From JAQVEB01 sp028698105 (GTDB taxonomy: Bacteria; Bacteroidota; Bacteroidia; Bacteroidales; Dysgonomonadaceae): a stretch of DNA of 64,000 bases. The notes under the pieces are model-generated. The model saw nothing but the letters and a program-made list of their open reading frames with translations, was not told the DNA's origin and did not search any database. Location: positions 62,001 to 126,000 of the forward strand of contig CAXYYA010000001.1 in NCBI GenBank assembly GCA_964293155.1, given 5' to 3'. Positions 33,586 through 41,767 of the stretch are shown here, piece after piece (within the stretch, counting starts at the first letter, position 1; every line of letters begins with the position of its first letter). Made by a program: the position numbers and the translations under genes.

Positions 33586-34269
33586 TTATTTTGCTTTTAA
33601 TGCTATTTTCTTGTTGTTGATTGTTAGCGTACCCTTATCGCCATTAACAGATAATTTGGAATTTTCGCCTTCGTATTCAGCCGATTTTGCCGAAGCTGCG
33701 GTTTGAGTGAGTATCACGTTGAAATTTCCCGATTCCACGGTAGCGGTAGGAGGGGTGGGGTTTGTGTCAAAAAGAATGTTATATTCTTTTTCATCATCAC
33801 CTGTAAAGCTTTGTGGCGTGGGACCTTCGTTTACATCGGGTTCGGCTTCCAGTTGGGTTTTGGTAAGGATATAATCCTTTGCCAGTTCACCTTCTATCAC
33901 TTTGTTGTCTGCATCAAGCGCAAACAATTGGTTTTCGCCTACTTTATACGTACTTTCTCCAAGCGTGATGATGGAGCCGGTTTCATCCCATGTAAAGCTG
34001 CCTTTTGTAGTTTCCGGCGTATCGTCAGATTCCTGATATTCAACGGTTTTTTCGTATGTGCCGTCTTCATTCAACGTAATCATTGTGTTAATGCCGGGGC
34101 AAGAGGCACAAGGTAATACGCCGTAATAGCTGCCTGGCCAGTCAATAGCGTTTTGAGCGTTGTGCATATCTGCTGTTTCGCTTTCGTTATTTGCTTTTTT
34201 ATTGTTCTTACAAGCTGTGAATGTAATGGCCAAAACTGCGATTAAAATCAATAATAGATTTTTTTTCAT
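33586..34269 (-). CDS. NlpE-like lipoprotein
   Basis: A 227-residue lipoprotein (lipobox FTAC, Cys20). The first domain (about 45-145) matches the copper-resistance lipoprotein NlpE N-terminal domain: PGSYYGVLPCASCPGI with a CxxC pair at Cys54 and Cys57, then a beta-barrel of repeated strands (TYEKTVEYQES, GSFTWDETGSIITLG). In E. coli NlpE this domain senses envelope stress. A second domain (about 160-227) with LTINNKKIALKAK is membrane-bound lysozyme-inhibitor-like in strand pattern. The ATG at 34269 is chosen over a longer frame because the signal peptide begins there. Confidence 0.85.
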   Translation of the reverse strand: MKKNLLLILIAVLAITFTACKNNKKANNESETADMHNAQNAIDWPGSYYGVLPCASCPGINTMITLNEDGTYEKTVEYQESDDTPETTKGSFTWDETGSIITLGESTYKVGENQLFALDADNKVIEGELAKDYILTKTQLEAEPDVNEGPTPQSFTGDDEKEYNILFDTNPTPPTATVESGNFNVILTQTAASAKSAEYEGENSKLSVNGDKGTLTINNKKIALKAK

Positions 34270-34283
34270 TGTTGGGTTTTGTT

Positions 34284-34556
34284 TTAAATTGATTTTATAA
34301 TTGTTTTTAAAAGGTTGATTTTTTCGTTGTATTGGTCGCTTAATACATTCCAAATACTATCCTGATCTATTACTCGCGAGTCTTTGCTACTATCAGAATG
34401 CTTTTCGTAATCTTGCATGTATTGATTTTTGTAATAGTCGTCCAACGCTTTACGGTTGACTTCCATTTGTTTGAGTTCTTTGTGGAATTGCTTTATTTTT
34501 TTCAGATCCTGTTCGCACAGGATTAAAAGTTTTTCCGTTTCTTTAATTCTGTCCAT
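34284..34556 (-). CDS. DUF4298-like small protein
   Basis: A 90-residue helical protein that matches, from memory, the DUF4298 pattern (KALDDYYKNQYMQDYEKH, then a short WNVLSDQYNE segment). Function is unknown. It has no signal peptide and is likely cytoplasmic. The ATG 34556 follows a -7 box by 33 bp, and the NlpE-like gene starts 14 bp after its stop, so the two probably share a transcript. Confidence 0.7.
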   Translation of the reverse strand: MDRIKETEKLLILCEQDLKKIKQFHKELKQMEVNRKALDDYYKNQYMQDYEKHSDSSKDSRVIDQDSIWNVLSDQYNEKINLLKTIIKSI

Positions 34557-34589
34557 AGCGGGTTAATAACTTAGTGGTTGTTTCGGCAA

Positions 34590-34597
34590 CAAAGATA
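34590..34597 (-). promoter_or_regulatory. -7 box for the DUF4298/NlpE operon
   Basis: CAAAGATA on the plus strand reads TATCTTTG on the coding strand, 33 bp before ATG 34556. Confidence 0.55.
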
Positions 34598-34683
34598 GGG
34601 ATTAAAGGGGTATAAATGGAAGTAAAGGAAAATAAATTCAAAATCGTGGTTATTTTCCACAGGGTTGGAGAATACCTTGTGAA

Positions 34684-34714
34684 CTGAGGGCGTCGTTTAA
34701 AGCGACGCCCTCAG
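34684..34714. repeat. Palindromic hairpin (GGGCGTCG type)
   Basis: CTGAGGGCGTCG (34684-34695) and CGACGCCCTCAG (34703-34714) form a perfect 12-bp stem with a 7-base loop. It lies 11 bp past the pruA stop and may also act as its terminator, although no long T-run follows. A related palindrome is at 54035. Confidence 0.65.
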
Positions 34715-34724
34715 CAGTAAAAAC

Positions 34725-36356
34725 TTATTCCTCCAAAAAATTGGGATACATGTAATCCGTTGGTGTAACAAAATTTTCTTTGATGTTTTGCGGCGATACC
34801 CAGCGCAACAGGTTCATCACGGAACCCGCTTTATCGTTCGTGCCCGAACCGCGTCCGCCGCCAAACGGCTGCTGATCTACAACGGCCCCGGTTGGTTTGT
34901 CGTTAATATAGAAATTGCCGGCCGTGTGCGTAAGACGTTCCGTCATGCGCTCAATGCTTGCGCGATCATTGGAGAAAATGGCGCCCGTGAGGGCATAATC
35001 GGTCGTGGTGTCGAGCAAATCCATGGTTTCTTCCAGTTTTTTCGGATCATAGACGTAAACCGTGAAAATGGGGCCGAAAAGTTCTTCCCGCATCGTGATG
35101 TAATCGGGTTTTTTTGCTTCGATAACCGTAGGTTCAATAAAGTATCCTTTGGATTTGTCGTATTTTCCGCCCATAATTACTTCGGCATCTTCCGATTTGT
35201 TGGCTTCGTCAATTACCTTCGATAGTTTGTTGAACGCTTCTTCGTCTATCACCGCATTCACGAAATTGCTGAAATCTTCCACAACGCCCATTTTAATGGA
35301 TTCGAGGTCTTTTTCCACGTATTTTTTCACCTCTTTCCAAATGTTGGACGGGATGTATGCCCGGGAAGCGGCAGAGCATTTTTGTCCCTGATATTCAAAC
35401 GCTCCGCGTGTGATGGCGGTGGCTACCTGTTTGGCATCGGCAGTAGCGTCGGCCAAAATATAATCTTTTCCGCCGGTTTCGCCCACGATACGCGGATACG
35501 ATTTGTAAATCTCCATGTTGTTGGCGATGGTTTTCCACATGCTGTTGAACACGCCGGTGGAGCCGGTGAAATGCAGTCCGGCAAATTCGCGGTGATTGAA
35601 GATCACGTCGGCGGCATCGGGCCCCGAAGCAAATACGAGGTTGATCACACCGTCGGGCAAACCGGCTTCCATCAATATTTTCATGATCAGGCTGGCCGAG
35701 TAAACGGCCGTTTTAGACGGTTTCCAAACCACCGTGTTGCCCATGAGTGCAGGTGCACCGGGCAGATTTCCGGCAATGGATGTGAAGTTAAAGGGAGTGA
35801 GCGCGAAAACAAATCCTTCCAAAGGCCTCCAAACCAGTCGGTTCCACGTTGTGGGGGCAGAATTGGGCTGAATGGAATAAATTTCCATCATATTTTTTAC
35901 GTTGTAGCGATAGAAATCGGCTAATTCCGCTACGGCGTCAATTTCCGATTGAAAAGCGTTTTTCGACTGTCCGATCATGGTTACGGCATTCATTTCGTAG
36001 CGATACGGGCCTGCAATTAAATCGGCAGCTTTCAGGAAAATGGCCGCGCGGCTCTCCCAACGCATCGCTTCCCAGGCGGGTTTGGCTTTTAACGCAGCGT
36101 CGATAGCTTGTTGCACATGCGATTTATCGCCCTGATGATAATGACCGAGCAGGTGGCCGTGATCGTGCGGGGGGCGAATATCTTTCAGGTTTTTCGTGCG
36201 CACTTCTTTCCCTCCGATAATCATGGGGATATCCAATCCGCCTTTACTCAGTTCGGCTAATTTTTCTTTTAACGCAGTTCTTTCGGGTGATCCCGGAGCG
36301 TAGCTCTTAACGGGTTCGTTCTTAATTTCGGGTAGTTTATAAACTCCTTTTGGCAT
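34725..36356 (-). CDS. pruA: L-glutamate gamma-semialdehyde dehydrogenase
   Basis: PruA oxidises glutamate semialdehyde/P5C to glutamate with NAD, the second step of proline breakdown. The 543-residue aldehyde dehydrogenase has the catalytic Cys327 (GQKCSAASR), the general base Glu293 (VGETGGK), TPFNFTSI with Asn190, and GGRGSGTNDKAG near the C-terminus, all typical of PruA. The ATG at 36356 has a -7 box 46 bp upstream. Its partner proline dehydrogenase lies 4 kb away on the other strand, so the two are not in one operon here. Confidence 0.96.
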   Translation of the reverse strand: MPKGVYKLPEIKNEPVKSYAPGSPERTALKEKLAELSKGGLDIPMIIGGKEVRTKNLKDIRPPHDHGHLLGHYHQGDKSHVQQAIDAALKAKPAWEAMRWESRAAIFLKAADLIAGPYRYEMNAVTMIGQSKNAFQSEIDAVAELADFYRYNVKNMMEIYSIQPNSAPTTWNRLVWRPLEGFVFALTPFNFTSIAGNLPGAPALMGNTVVWKPSKTAVYSASLIMKILMEAGLPDGVINLVFASGPDAADVIFNHREFAGLHFTGSTGVFNSMWKTIANNMEIYKSYPRIVGETGGKDYILADATADAKQVATAITRGAFEYQGQKCSAASRAYIPSNIWKEVKKYVEKDLESIKMGVVEDFSNFVNAVIDEEAFNKLSKVIDEANKSEDAEVIMGGKYDKSKGYFIEPTVIEAKKPDYITMREELFGPIFTVYVYDPKKLEETMDLLDTTTDYALTGAIFSNDRASIERMTERLTHTAGNFYINDKPTGAVVDQQPFGGGRGSGTNDKAGSVMNLLRWVSPQNIKENFVTPTDYMYPNFLEE

Positions 36357-36401
36357 AGATGATGAATTTTTGATGTGGTTTGTAAAATTATTTAAGTGCT
36401 A

Positions 36402-36409
36402 CAAATTTA
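36402..36409 (-). promoter_or_regulatory. -7 box for pruA
   Basis: CAAATTTA on the plus strand reads TAAATTTG on the coding strand, 45 bp before the pruA ATG. Confidence 0.5.
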
Positions 36410-36768
36410 CGTATTTTATTTCAAAAAGAAGGAAATTTGGCGAAATAGCTTGATCGGAATTTTGTGGAACATGCAACACATTTATTTTGGAGCGAAAAAT
36501 ATACATCTTTTCTTTACTACTGATCCCATTTCGATGATTTTACCGTGTTTTATGGCTTTGAGGAGATAACTGATGAACACTTGGGGCAAAGGAGTTGGCA
36601 TTGTTGCTATTCTCCATACTCAAGGAGCCGGTGTTTTCTCGCGAAATGTTGCTTTCGTTGGGTTTGTGGTTATAAATTCATTTCGTTTTCTCTCCCGACG
36701 CGGATGCTTAATTCATCTGCGGTTCCCGCAAAGCGGATGGATTGCGTTACGGAGGAAACGTACCAAAT

Positions 36769-36909
36769 GGGGCTGTCTCAAAAGTAGAATCTGCTATCAA
36801 ATTGTCTCCCGATAACAATCGGGAGAATGGATCCGCCAACTGGCGGAGAAATGAAGAATCTATTTAGCATGACAAAATGAAACTACAGCGGTACTTTTGA
36901 GATAGCCTC
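36769..36909. mobile_element. MITE-like element with terminal inverted repeats
   Basis: GGGGCTGTCTCAAAAGTA (36769-36786) and TACTTTTGAGATAGCCTC (36892-36909) are inverted copies matching at 16 of 18 positions and bound a 141-bp non-coding stretch. Inside are two perfect hairpins: TCTCCCGAT with ATCGGGAGA (36805-36826) and TCCGCCA with TGGCGGA (36832-36847). No target-site duplication is obvious at the ends. The TIR GGGGCTGTCTCAAAAG resembles sequences that I recall at IS-linked repeats in Bacteroidetes. Confidence 0.6.
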
Positions 36910-37032
36910 ATTATTGATATTCTGCGCTGCACAACGGTTATTGCAAGGATGGCCATCTCCCTTTCCATGCTTCGGAAATAACGGTTGAACAATTTTCGTC
37001 ATATTTATGTTTTATAACCATTCTAAATAAAG

Positions 37033-39426
37033 ATGCAAGAACCGATGCAAAAACAACTTATTTTTCTCCTGTCTTTTATTTTGATTTTTTCGTTTGTACA
37101 CGCTCAAAACGGAAAAATTGAAGGAACCGTACGCGACAAAACCACCAATCTTCCGGTAGAATTTGCCTCTGTGCTAATCGAAAATACCGGTCTTGGAACT
37201 ACAACGGACGAAAAAGGCAATTTTTCATTCAATGATGCCTTGCCAGGGTTTAAGCATGTCATCGTGAGTTTTGTAGGTTACGAAACCACACGTTCATCGG
37301 AATTTCAGGTGCAAGGCAATCAAACGACATTTGTGGAGATTTTGCTGCCGCAATCGAGTATATCGCTCAACGAAGTGGTTGTTTCGCAAAAAGTAAACAT
37401 AAAACGTATCGAAAGTCCCGTATCGCTGCTGAAAGTAGAAGTGCAGCAAATTGAAAAAAGCGCCGGCATCAACCGCGACATATCGAAATTAGTGCAAACC
37501 CTTCCCGGAGTAGCTTCCACGGCGGCCAACCGCAACGATTTGATCGTGCGTGGCGGCGGACCGGCAGAAAATGTGTTTTATTTGGATGAAATAGAGATTC
37601 CCGTCATCAACCATTTTTCTACGCAAGGCGCTTCGGGCGGCGTGGTAGGGATCGTGAATCCCGATTTTGTGCGTGATATGGACTTCTATACCGGCGCATA
37701 TCCGGCGAATCGCGCCAATGCGTTGAGTTCTGTGATGGATATTAAACAAAAAGACGGTAGCAGAGACCGTGTGCACACCAAATTATCGGTTGGCGCTTCG
37801 GATGCCGCACTTACATTGGACGGACCTATTAACGATAAATCGTCTTTTATCGTATCGGCGCGACAGTCTTATCTGCAACTCCTTTTCAAGGGATTAAAGC
37901 TCCCGTTTTTGCCTAATTACAACGATTTTCAGGCAAAATACAAAATCCGTTTCAACGATAAAAACGAACTTTCCCTTATCGGTATAGGCGCAATTGACAA
38001 TATGCGATTGAACACCGACCTGAAAAATCCCGATGAAAGCCAACGCTACATTTTAGCGTATCTGCCCGTGTATAAACAATGGAATTACGCCATTGGCGCC
38101 GTGTATAAACACTATTCCGATTCTTTTTTCGACACATGGGTGTTGAGCCGAAATATGCTGCGCAATCAAAATTATAAGTATTTCGATAACGATGAATCGC
38201 AACCCCGCGTATCGGATTACGCCTCGGATGAAACCGAAAACAAGCTGCGCTTTGAGCGCAATTTCACCCGGCTTCCGTTTAAAATGCTCGCAGGCGCGGG
38301 CATGAATTATGCGCGCTATACCAACGAAACATCGCGCCGTGTAGTCGTTAACGATGCGTTGGAGATGTTAAAATACAACACAACACTGAAAAACATCAAT
38401 TATCAGTTTTTTACACAACTCTCCGATACCTATTTCGATAATGCCCTTTCAGCTTCGTTTGGTGTATATCTTGAAGGAAACAATTTTACAGATTATATGG
38501 CAAATCCGCTGCATCAGATTTCGCCCCGCGCTTCATTGGCATATCAGTTTCACGATGCATGGAGCCTCAACGCCAATGTAGGCAGATATTTGAAGCGCCC
38601 TGCCTATATTACGATGGGTTTCAAAGACAATAACGATCAGTTTGTGAATCAACGCGAAGATATGCGCTACACGTTTTCCGACCAATTGGTGATTGGATTG
38701 GGTTACGATACGTCGTCGAAACTCAACGTTACGCTGGAAGGATTTTATAAGAAATACGGAAACTATCCCGTTTCTGTTTCCAATGGAATTAGTTTGGCAA
38801 GCATCGGCACCGAATATGGGCAGGTGGGCGACGAAGCCGTGCGCACCATCGGAAAAGGAAAAGCCTATGGCGCGGAGTTATACGCCAGGTACAATCCGGG
38901 CGAGCGCTTTCGTGCAAGTTTAACCTATACGCTCTTTTGGAGTGAATTTACCGATGCCCGTGGCAACTACATTCCATCGTCGTGGGACACACGGCATTTG
39001 CTGAATATTTTGGCAAGTTACACATTCGGTAAGAATTGGAATGTGGCGGCACGATGGCGATTTATCGGCGGCGCACCTTATACGCCTATCAATGAATTGC
39101 TTTCATCGCAAAAAGCGGTATGGGATGCCTCGCAACGTCCCGTGTTGGACTATGGTCGCTACAATTCGTTGCGACTTGCCAATGCGCATCAGTTAGACGT
39201 GCGTATTGATAAAGAATTTTACTTTTCAAAATGGGCATTCAATGTGTACATAGATGTGCAAAATGCTTATAATTTTCAATCGGAAAATGCACCCAATTAC
39301 ACCAATCTTGATGCCGAAGGCAATGTGTTAATGGATGAGAACGATGCTTCGCGTTATACGTTGCGTGCGTTTAAATCGTTTAGTGGTACGGTGTTGCCTA
39401 CTGTTGGGGTGATTGTGAAATTTTAA
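37033..39426 (+). CDS. TonB-dependent receptor with N-terminal carboxypeptidase-like domain
   Basis: A 797-residue outer-membrane receptor. After a signal peptide (cut near residue 26) comes a carboxypeptidase-D regulatory-like domain (about 29-115; IEGTVRDKTTNLPVEFASVLIENTGLGTTTDEKGNFSF), then a plug (about 130-260; RDISKLVQTLPGVASTAANRNDLIVRGGGPAENVFYLDEIEIP) and a barrel to the C-terminal Phe (TVGVIVKF). It would import a ligand with energy from TonB-ExbBD. It lacks a SusD-like partner next door, so a siderophore, vitamin or peptide ligand is more likely than a SusCD glycan. The substrate is unknown. Confidence 0.92.
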   Translation: MQEPMQKQLIFLLSFILIFSFVHAQNGKIEGTVRDKTTNLPVEFASVLIENTGLGTTTDEKGNFSFNDALPGFKHVIVSFVGYETTRSSEFQVQGNQTTFVEILLPQSSISLNEVVVSQKVNIKRIESPVSLLKVEVQQIEKSAGINRDISKLVQTLPGVASTAANRNDLIVRGGGPAENVFYLDEIEIPVINHFSTQGASGGVVGIVNPDFVRDMDFYTGAYPANRANALSSVMDIKQKDGSRDRVHTKLSVGASDAALTLDGPINDKSSFIVSARQSYLQLLFKGLKLPFLPNYNDFQAKYKIRFNDKNELSLIGIGAIDNMRLNTDLKNPDESQRYILAYLPVYKQWNYAIGAVYKHYSDSFFDTWVLSRNMLRNQNYKYFDNDESQPRVSDYASDETENKLRFERNFTRLPFKMLAGAGMNYARYTNETSRRVVVNDALEMLKYNTTLKNINYQFFTQLSDTYFDNALSASFGVYLEGNNFTDYMANPLHQISPRASLAYQFHDAWSLNANVGRYLKRPAYITMGFKDNNDQFVNQREDMRYTFSDQLVIGLGYDTSSKLNVTLEGFYKKYGNYPVSVSNGISLASIGTEYGQVGDEAVRTIGKGKAYGAELYARYNPGERFRASLTYTLFWSEFTDARGNYIPSSWDTRHLLNILASYTFGKNWNVAARWRFIGGAPYTPINELLSSQKAVWDASQRPVLDYGRYNSLRLANAHQLDVRIDKEFYFSKWAFNVYIDVQNAYNFQSENAPNYTNLDAEGNVLMDENDASRYTLRAFKSFSGTVLPTVGVIVKF

Positions 39427-39509
39427 GAGTTATAAAACAAAAAACGTTACTTTTTTCGTTATTGCGGCGTCGCTGTCTTCCGTTAATTATACAAGCGATA
39501 ATACTCCAA

Positions 39510-39529
39510 TAAGCCTCTTTTATGGCTTA
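39510..39529 (+). terminator. Weak terminator after the TonB-dependent receptor
   Basis: TAAGCC and GGCTTA form a 6-bp stem with an 8-base loop, followed by CTTTGGTTTTG. It lies about 85 bp past the receptor stop, and the T-run is poor. Confidence 0.35.
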
Positions 39530-39724
39530 CTTTGGTTTTGGTATTCAGAGATTTAATGACAGTTCTCGGATTTTAGTGCAATATTATGCCAAAGGAGAAT
39601 AATTTGGTAATGAGATTCGTTTGGCTGAAGCTATTTTCCACTATCCGACGGTTGTTTTGTTTGGTTTTATGCGAAAAACGAATAGCTCCTTTAAACTTTA
39701 ACATTTTTTGTGCAACTTTTTTTC

Positions 39725-39732
39725 TACTTTTG
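39725..39732 (+). promoter_or_regulatory. -7 box for the lipoprotein gene
   Basis: TACTTTTG matches TAnnTTTG and lies 39 bp before ATG 39772. Confidence 0.55.
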
Positions 39733-39771
39733 CATCTATTAAAGGCAACGCAATTCAACGACAAACTAAAA

Positions 39772-40239
39772 ATGCAGAAAAAGCGCCTGTTTTTTTTATC
39801 CGTGTTACTGGTCTCACTTGCTGTTTTTTATAGCTCCTGCAGCAAGGAAGACTTATTTGCCGAAAATGTGCAATTGCAGTCGCCCGTTGGCAAAACGTGG
39901 AGATTGCAAGGGTTTGCCAATACCCAAAACGATAATGTGCAGATTGCTTTTTCGCAAAATCTGGAATACAGTTATCAGATCACATTTAAAAAAGACAGTA
40001 CCTGGTTCGGTAGCAGTTCCACAAACGATCTTCACGGCAAATACACCATTGATAAAGTCCGCAGGCTTCTTACGCTGACCGAGATCGTTGGGACGGAACG
40101 AGGTGAAGTAACCAGCGGAAATCTTTACATGTACTGCCTGCAAAATGTGTCTGCCTACGAAGTTTTCGAAAACGAACTGCGTTTATTCTACACCAAGGAA
40201 AATTACCTTAAATACGCGCCTTATTCTCCATCAAATTAA
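39772..40239 (+). CDS. Lipoprotein, META/lipocalin-like
   Basis: A 155-residue lipoprotein of unknown role. The signal peptide ends in a lipobox with Cys23 (YSSC). The mature part opens PVGKTWRLQGFANTQ, then a repeat of strands (DSTWFGSSSTNDLHGKYTIDKVRRLLTLTEIV) and ends LRLFYTKENYLKYAP, which resembles META or lipocalin-like domains. ATG 39772 is preferred over an earlier frame because of the -7 box 39 bp upstream and the signal peptide. It is not in an operon with the receptor. Confidence 0.7.
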   Translation: MQKKRLFFLSVLLVSLAVFYSSCSKEDLFAENVQLQSPVGKTWRLQGFANTQNDNVQIAFSQNLEYSYQITFKKDSTWFGSSSTNDLHGKYTIDKVRRLLTLTEIVGTERGEVTSGNLYMYCLQNVSAYEVFENELRLFYTKENYLKYAPYSPSN

Positions 40240-40286
40240 GAAACTGTTTTGAATTTTTACCGGCTTTCCCAATCCGGTTTATTGAG

Positions 40287-40314
40287 AGGTTGTCTATGAA
40301 AATGGCAACCTTTT
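40287..40314 (+). terminator. Probable terminator after the lipoprotein gene
   Basis: AGGTTG and CAACCT form a 6-bp stem with a 13-base loop and are followed by TTT, 48 bp past the stop of the lipoprotein gene. Confidence 0.4.
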
Positions 40315-40423
40315 GCGTCATAGTGTTAGCAACTTAACCCAAAATACTCGCTTTTATGTCCAAATTCTGACAAAAGTTTGAATTTTTTCGGTCGAAACAC
40401 GCATAACGTATGAATTTTATGTA

Positions 40424-40431
40424 TAATTTTG
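40424..40431 (+). promoter_or_regulatory. -7 box for proline dehydrogenase
   Basis: TAATTTTG matches TAnnTTTG and lies 36 bp before ATG 40468. Confidence 0.55.
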
Positions 40432-40467
40432 CGGAGAAATAATCTCAATACTTTTATTTAAAAACGT

Positions 40468-41658
40468 ATGTATTCAGAGAGCGCAACTACACTCGATCTT
40501 CAAAACTCCGAGATCGCTTTTCAGGGAAAATCCGATGCCGATTTACGAGAAACCTATCAACTTTTTAAACTGATGAACAATGCTCAGGTGGTTAAAGCCG
40601 GAAAACCGTTAATAAATTTGGCTTTCGCATTGCATTTGCCCATTAAAGGCATCATCAAAAGAACTATTTACCGGCATTTCGTGGGAGGCACTTCCATTGA
40701 GGATTGCGCGAAAACCGTGGAAAAACTGGCGGAGCGGAACGTGGGCACCATCCTCGATTACGCGTTGGAAGGTGAAGAAGACGATGATCTTTTCGATGCG
40801 ACATACAAGGAGATCATGCGCACGATACGCTATGCGCACGACCATCCGGCAAACGTTCCTTTCAGTGCATTTAAGATAACGGGTGTGGGGCGTTTCGACC
40901 TGTTGGTGAAAGTGAGCGACAACGAAAAACTAACCAAAGAGGAAGAGTTTGAATACAAGCGTGTTCTAGACCGGGTAGATGCGATTTTCGGATTGGGTTA
41001 CGAACTTGGCGTTCCGGTATTGATTGACGCCGAAGAAACATGGATTCAACCGATGCTGGACGATATGGTTCTGGACATGATGCGCAAGTACAACAAAGAA
41101 AAAGCCATCGTGCAAAATACTTACCAGATGTATCGCTGGGACAGCATCGCCCGCATCAAACAACACCACGAGATGATGAAAGCCGAAGGCTATAAGTTCG
41201 GGCTGAAGATCGTACGCGGAGCGTATATGGAAAAAGAACGCGCCCGGGCGGCGGCTATGGGCTATCCTTCGCCCATACAACCCGATAAACCGGCTACCGA
41301 TCGCGATTTTAACGATATTACCCGTTACTTTGTGGAAAACGTGGATACCATTAACTTTATGATCGCCACGCACAACGAAGAAAGTTCGTTGCTGCTTGCG
41401 CAATTGATCGAAGAACATAAACTCCCGAAAGATCACCCGAAAATTTACTTTTCGCAACTTTACGGCATGAGCGATAATTTAACGTATAATTTGGCGGAAA
41501 GAGGTTACAACGTGGTAAAATATGTTCCCTACGGCCAGGTGAAGACCATGATGCCTTATCTGTTGCGCCGGGCCGAAGAAAATTCATCGGTAAAAGGCCA
41601 GTCGAGCCGCGAGTTGAAATTGATCCACAGCGAGATCCTCCGCCGAAAAGGACGGTGA
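40468..41658 (+). CDS. Proline dehydrogenase
   Basis: A 396-residue FAD enzyme that oxidises proline to pyrroline-5-carboxylate, the first step of proline breakdown. The TIM-barrel domain has DAEETWIQPMLD, IVQNTYQMYRWDSIARIK, LKIVRGAYMEKER and, near the end, YNVVKYVPYGQ and MPYLLRRAEENSS, which hold the substrate and flavin residues. It is monofunctional, unlike PutA, and pairs with PruA at 34725. A -7 box lies 36 bp upstream and a bidirectional terminator follows. Confidence 0.94.
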   Translation: MYSESATTLDLQNSEIAFQGKSDADLRETYQLFKLMNNAQVVKAGKPLINLAFALHLPIKGIIKRTIYRHFVGGTSIEDCAKTVEKLAERNVGTILDYALEGEEDDDLFDATYKEIMRTIRYAHDHPANVPFSAFKITGVGRFDLLVKVSDNEKLTKEEEFEYKRVLDRVDAIFGLGYELGVPVLIDAEETWIQPMLDDMVLDMMRKYNKEKAIVQNTYQMYRWDSIARIKQHHEMMKAEGYKFGLKIVRGAYMEKERARAAAMGYPSPIQPDKPATDRDFNDITRYFVENVDTINFMIATHNEESSLLLAQLIEEHKLPKDHPKIYFSQLYGMSDNLTYNLAERGYNVVKYVPYGQVKTMMPYLLRRAEENSSVKGQSSRELKLIHSEILRRKGR

Positions 41659-41707
41659 TGTGGATTGACGCTTTGGATTATTGCACTGTGCAATAATTAT
41701 ATACGAA

Positions 41708-41734
41708 AAAACCGGAAGTTTTGCTTCCGGTTTT
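41708..41734. terminator. Bidirectional terminator between proline dehydrogenase and korB
   Basis: AAAACCGGAAG and CTTCCGGTTTT form a perfect 11-bp stem with a TTTTG loop, with T-runs on both sides. It separates the two convergent genes. Confidence 0.88.
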
Positions 41735-41767
41735 GTTCATTTTGTCATACCCTATACCGCCCTCGGG

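Larger units (their letters stand above)
36357..37032. other. 676-bp intergenic region, no gene seen
   Basis: Between pruA and the TonB-dependent receptor. The pruA -7 box lies at the left end and a MITE-like element at 36769-36909. Short open frames at 36545-36815 show no recognisable protein and no start signals; they look like chance frames in degenerate sequence. I see no clear promoter for the receptor. Confidence 0.6.
39427..39771. other. 345-bp intergenic region, no gene seen
   Basis: Between the receptor and the lipoprotein genes. It holds a weak hairpin at 39510-39529 and a -7 box at 39725. The open frame that reads through the first part (from 39586) lacks a family match and is an extension of the lipoprotein frame. 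Confidence 0.6.

Noticed and set aside
36545..36815. Short open frames upstream of the MITE-like element
   Set aside because: The two frames overlap each other, have no promoter box or family match, and one runs into the inverted repeat.
30640..39480. Shared string TTGCGGCGTyGCTGTyTT at about 30640 and 39462 as a repeat family
   Set aside because: Only about 18 bases agree and the flanks do not; chance cannot be ruled out.
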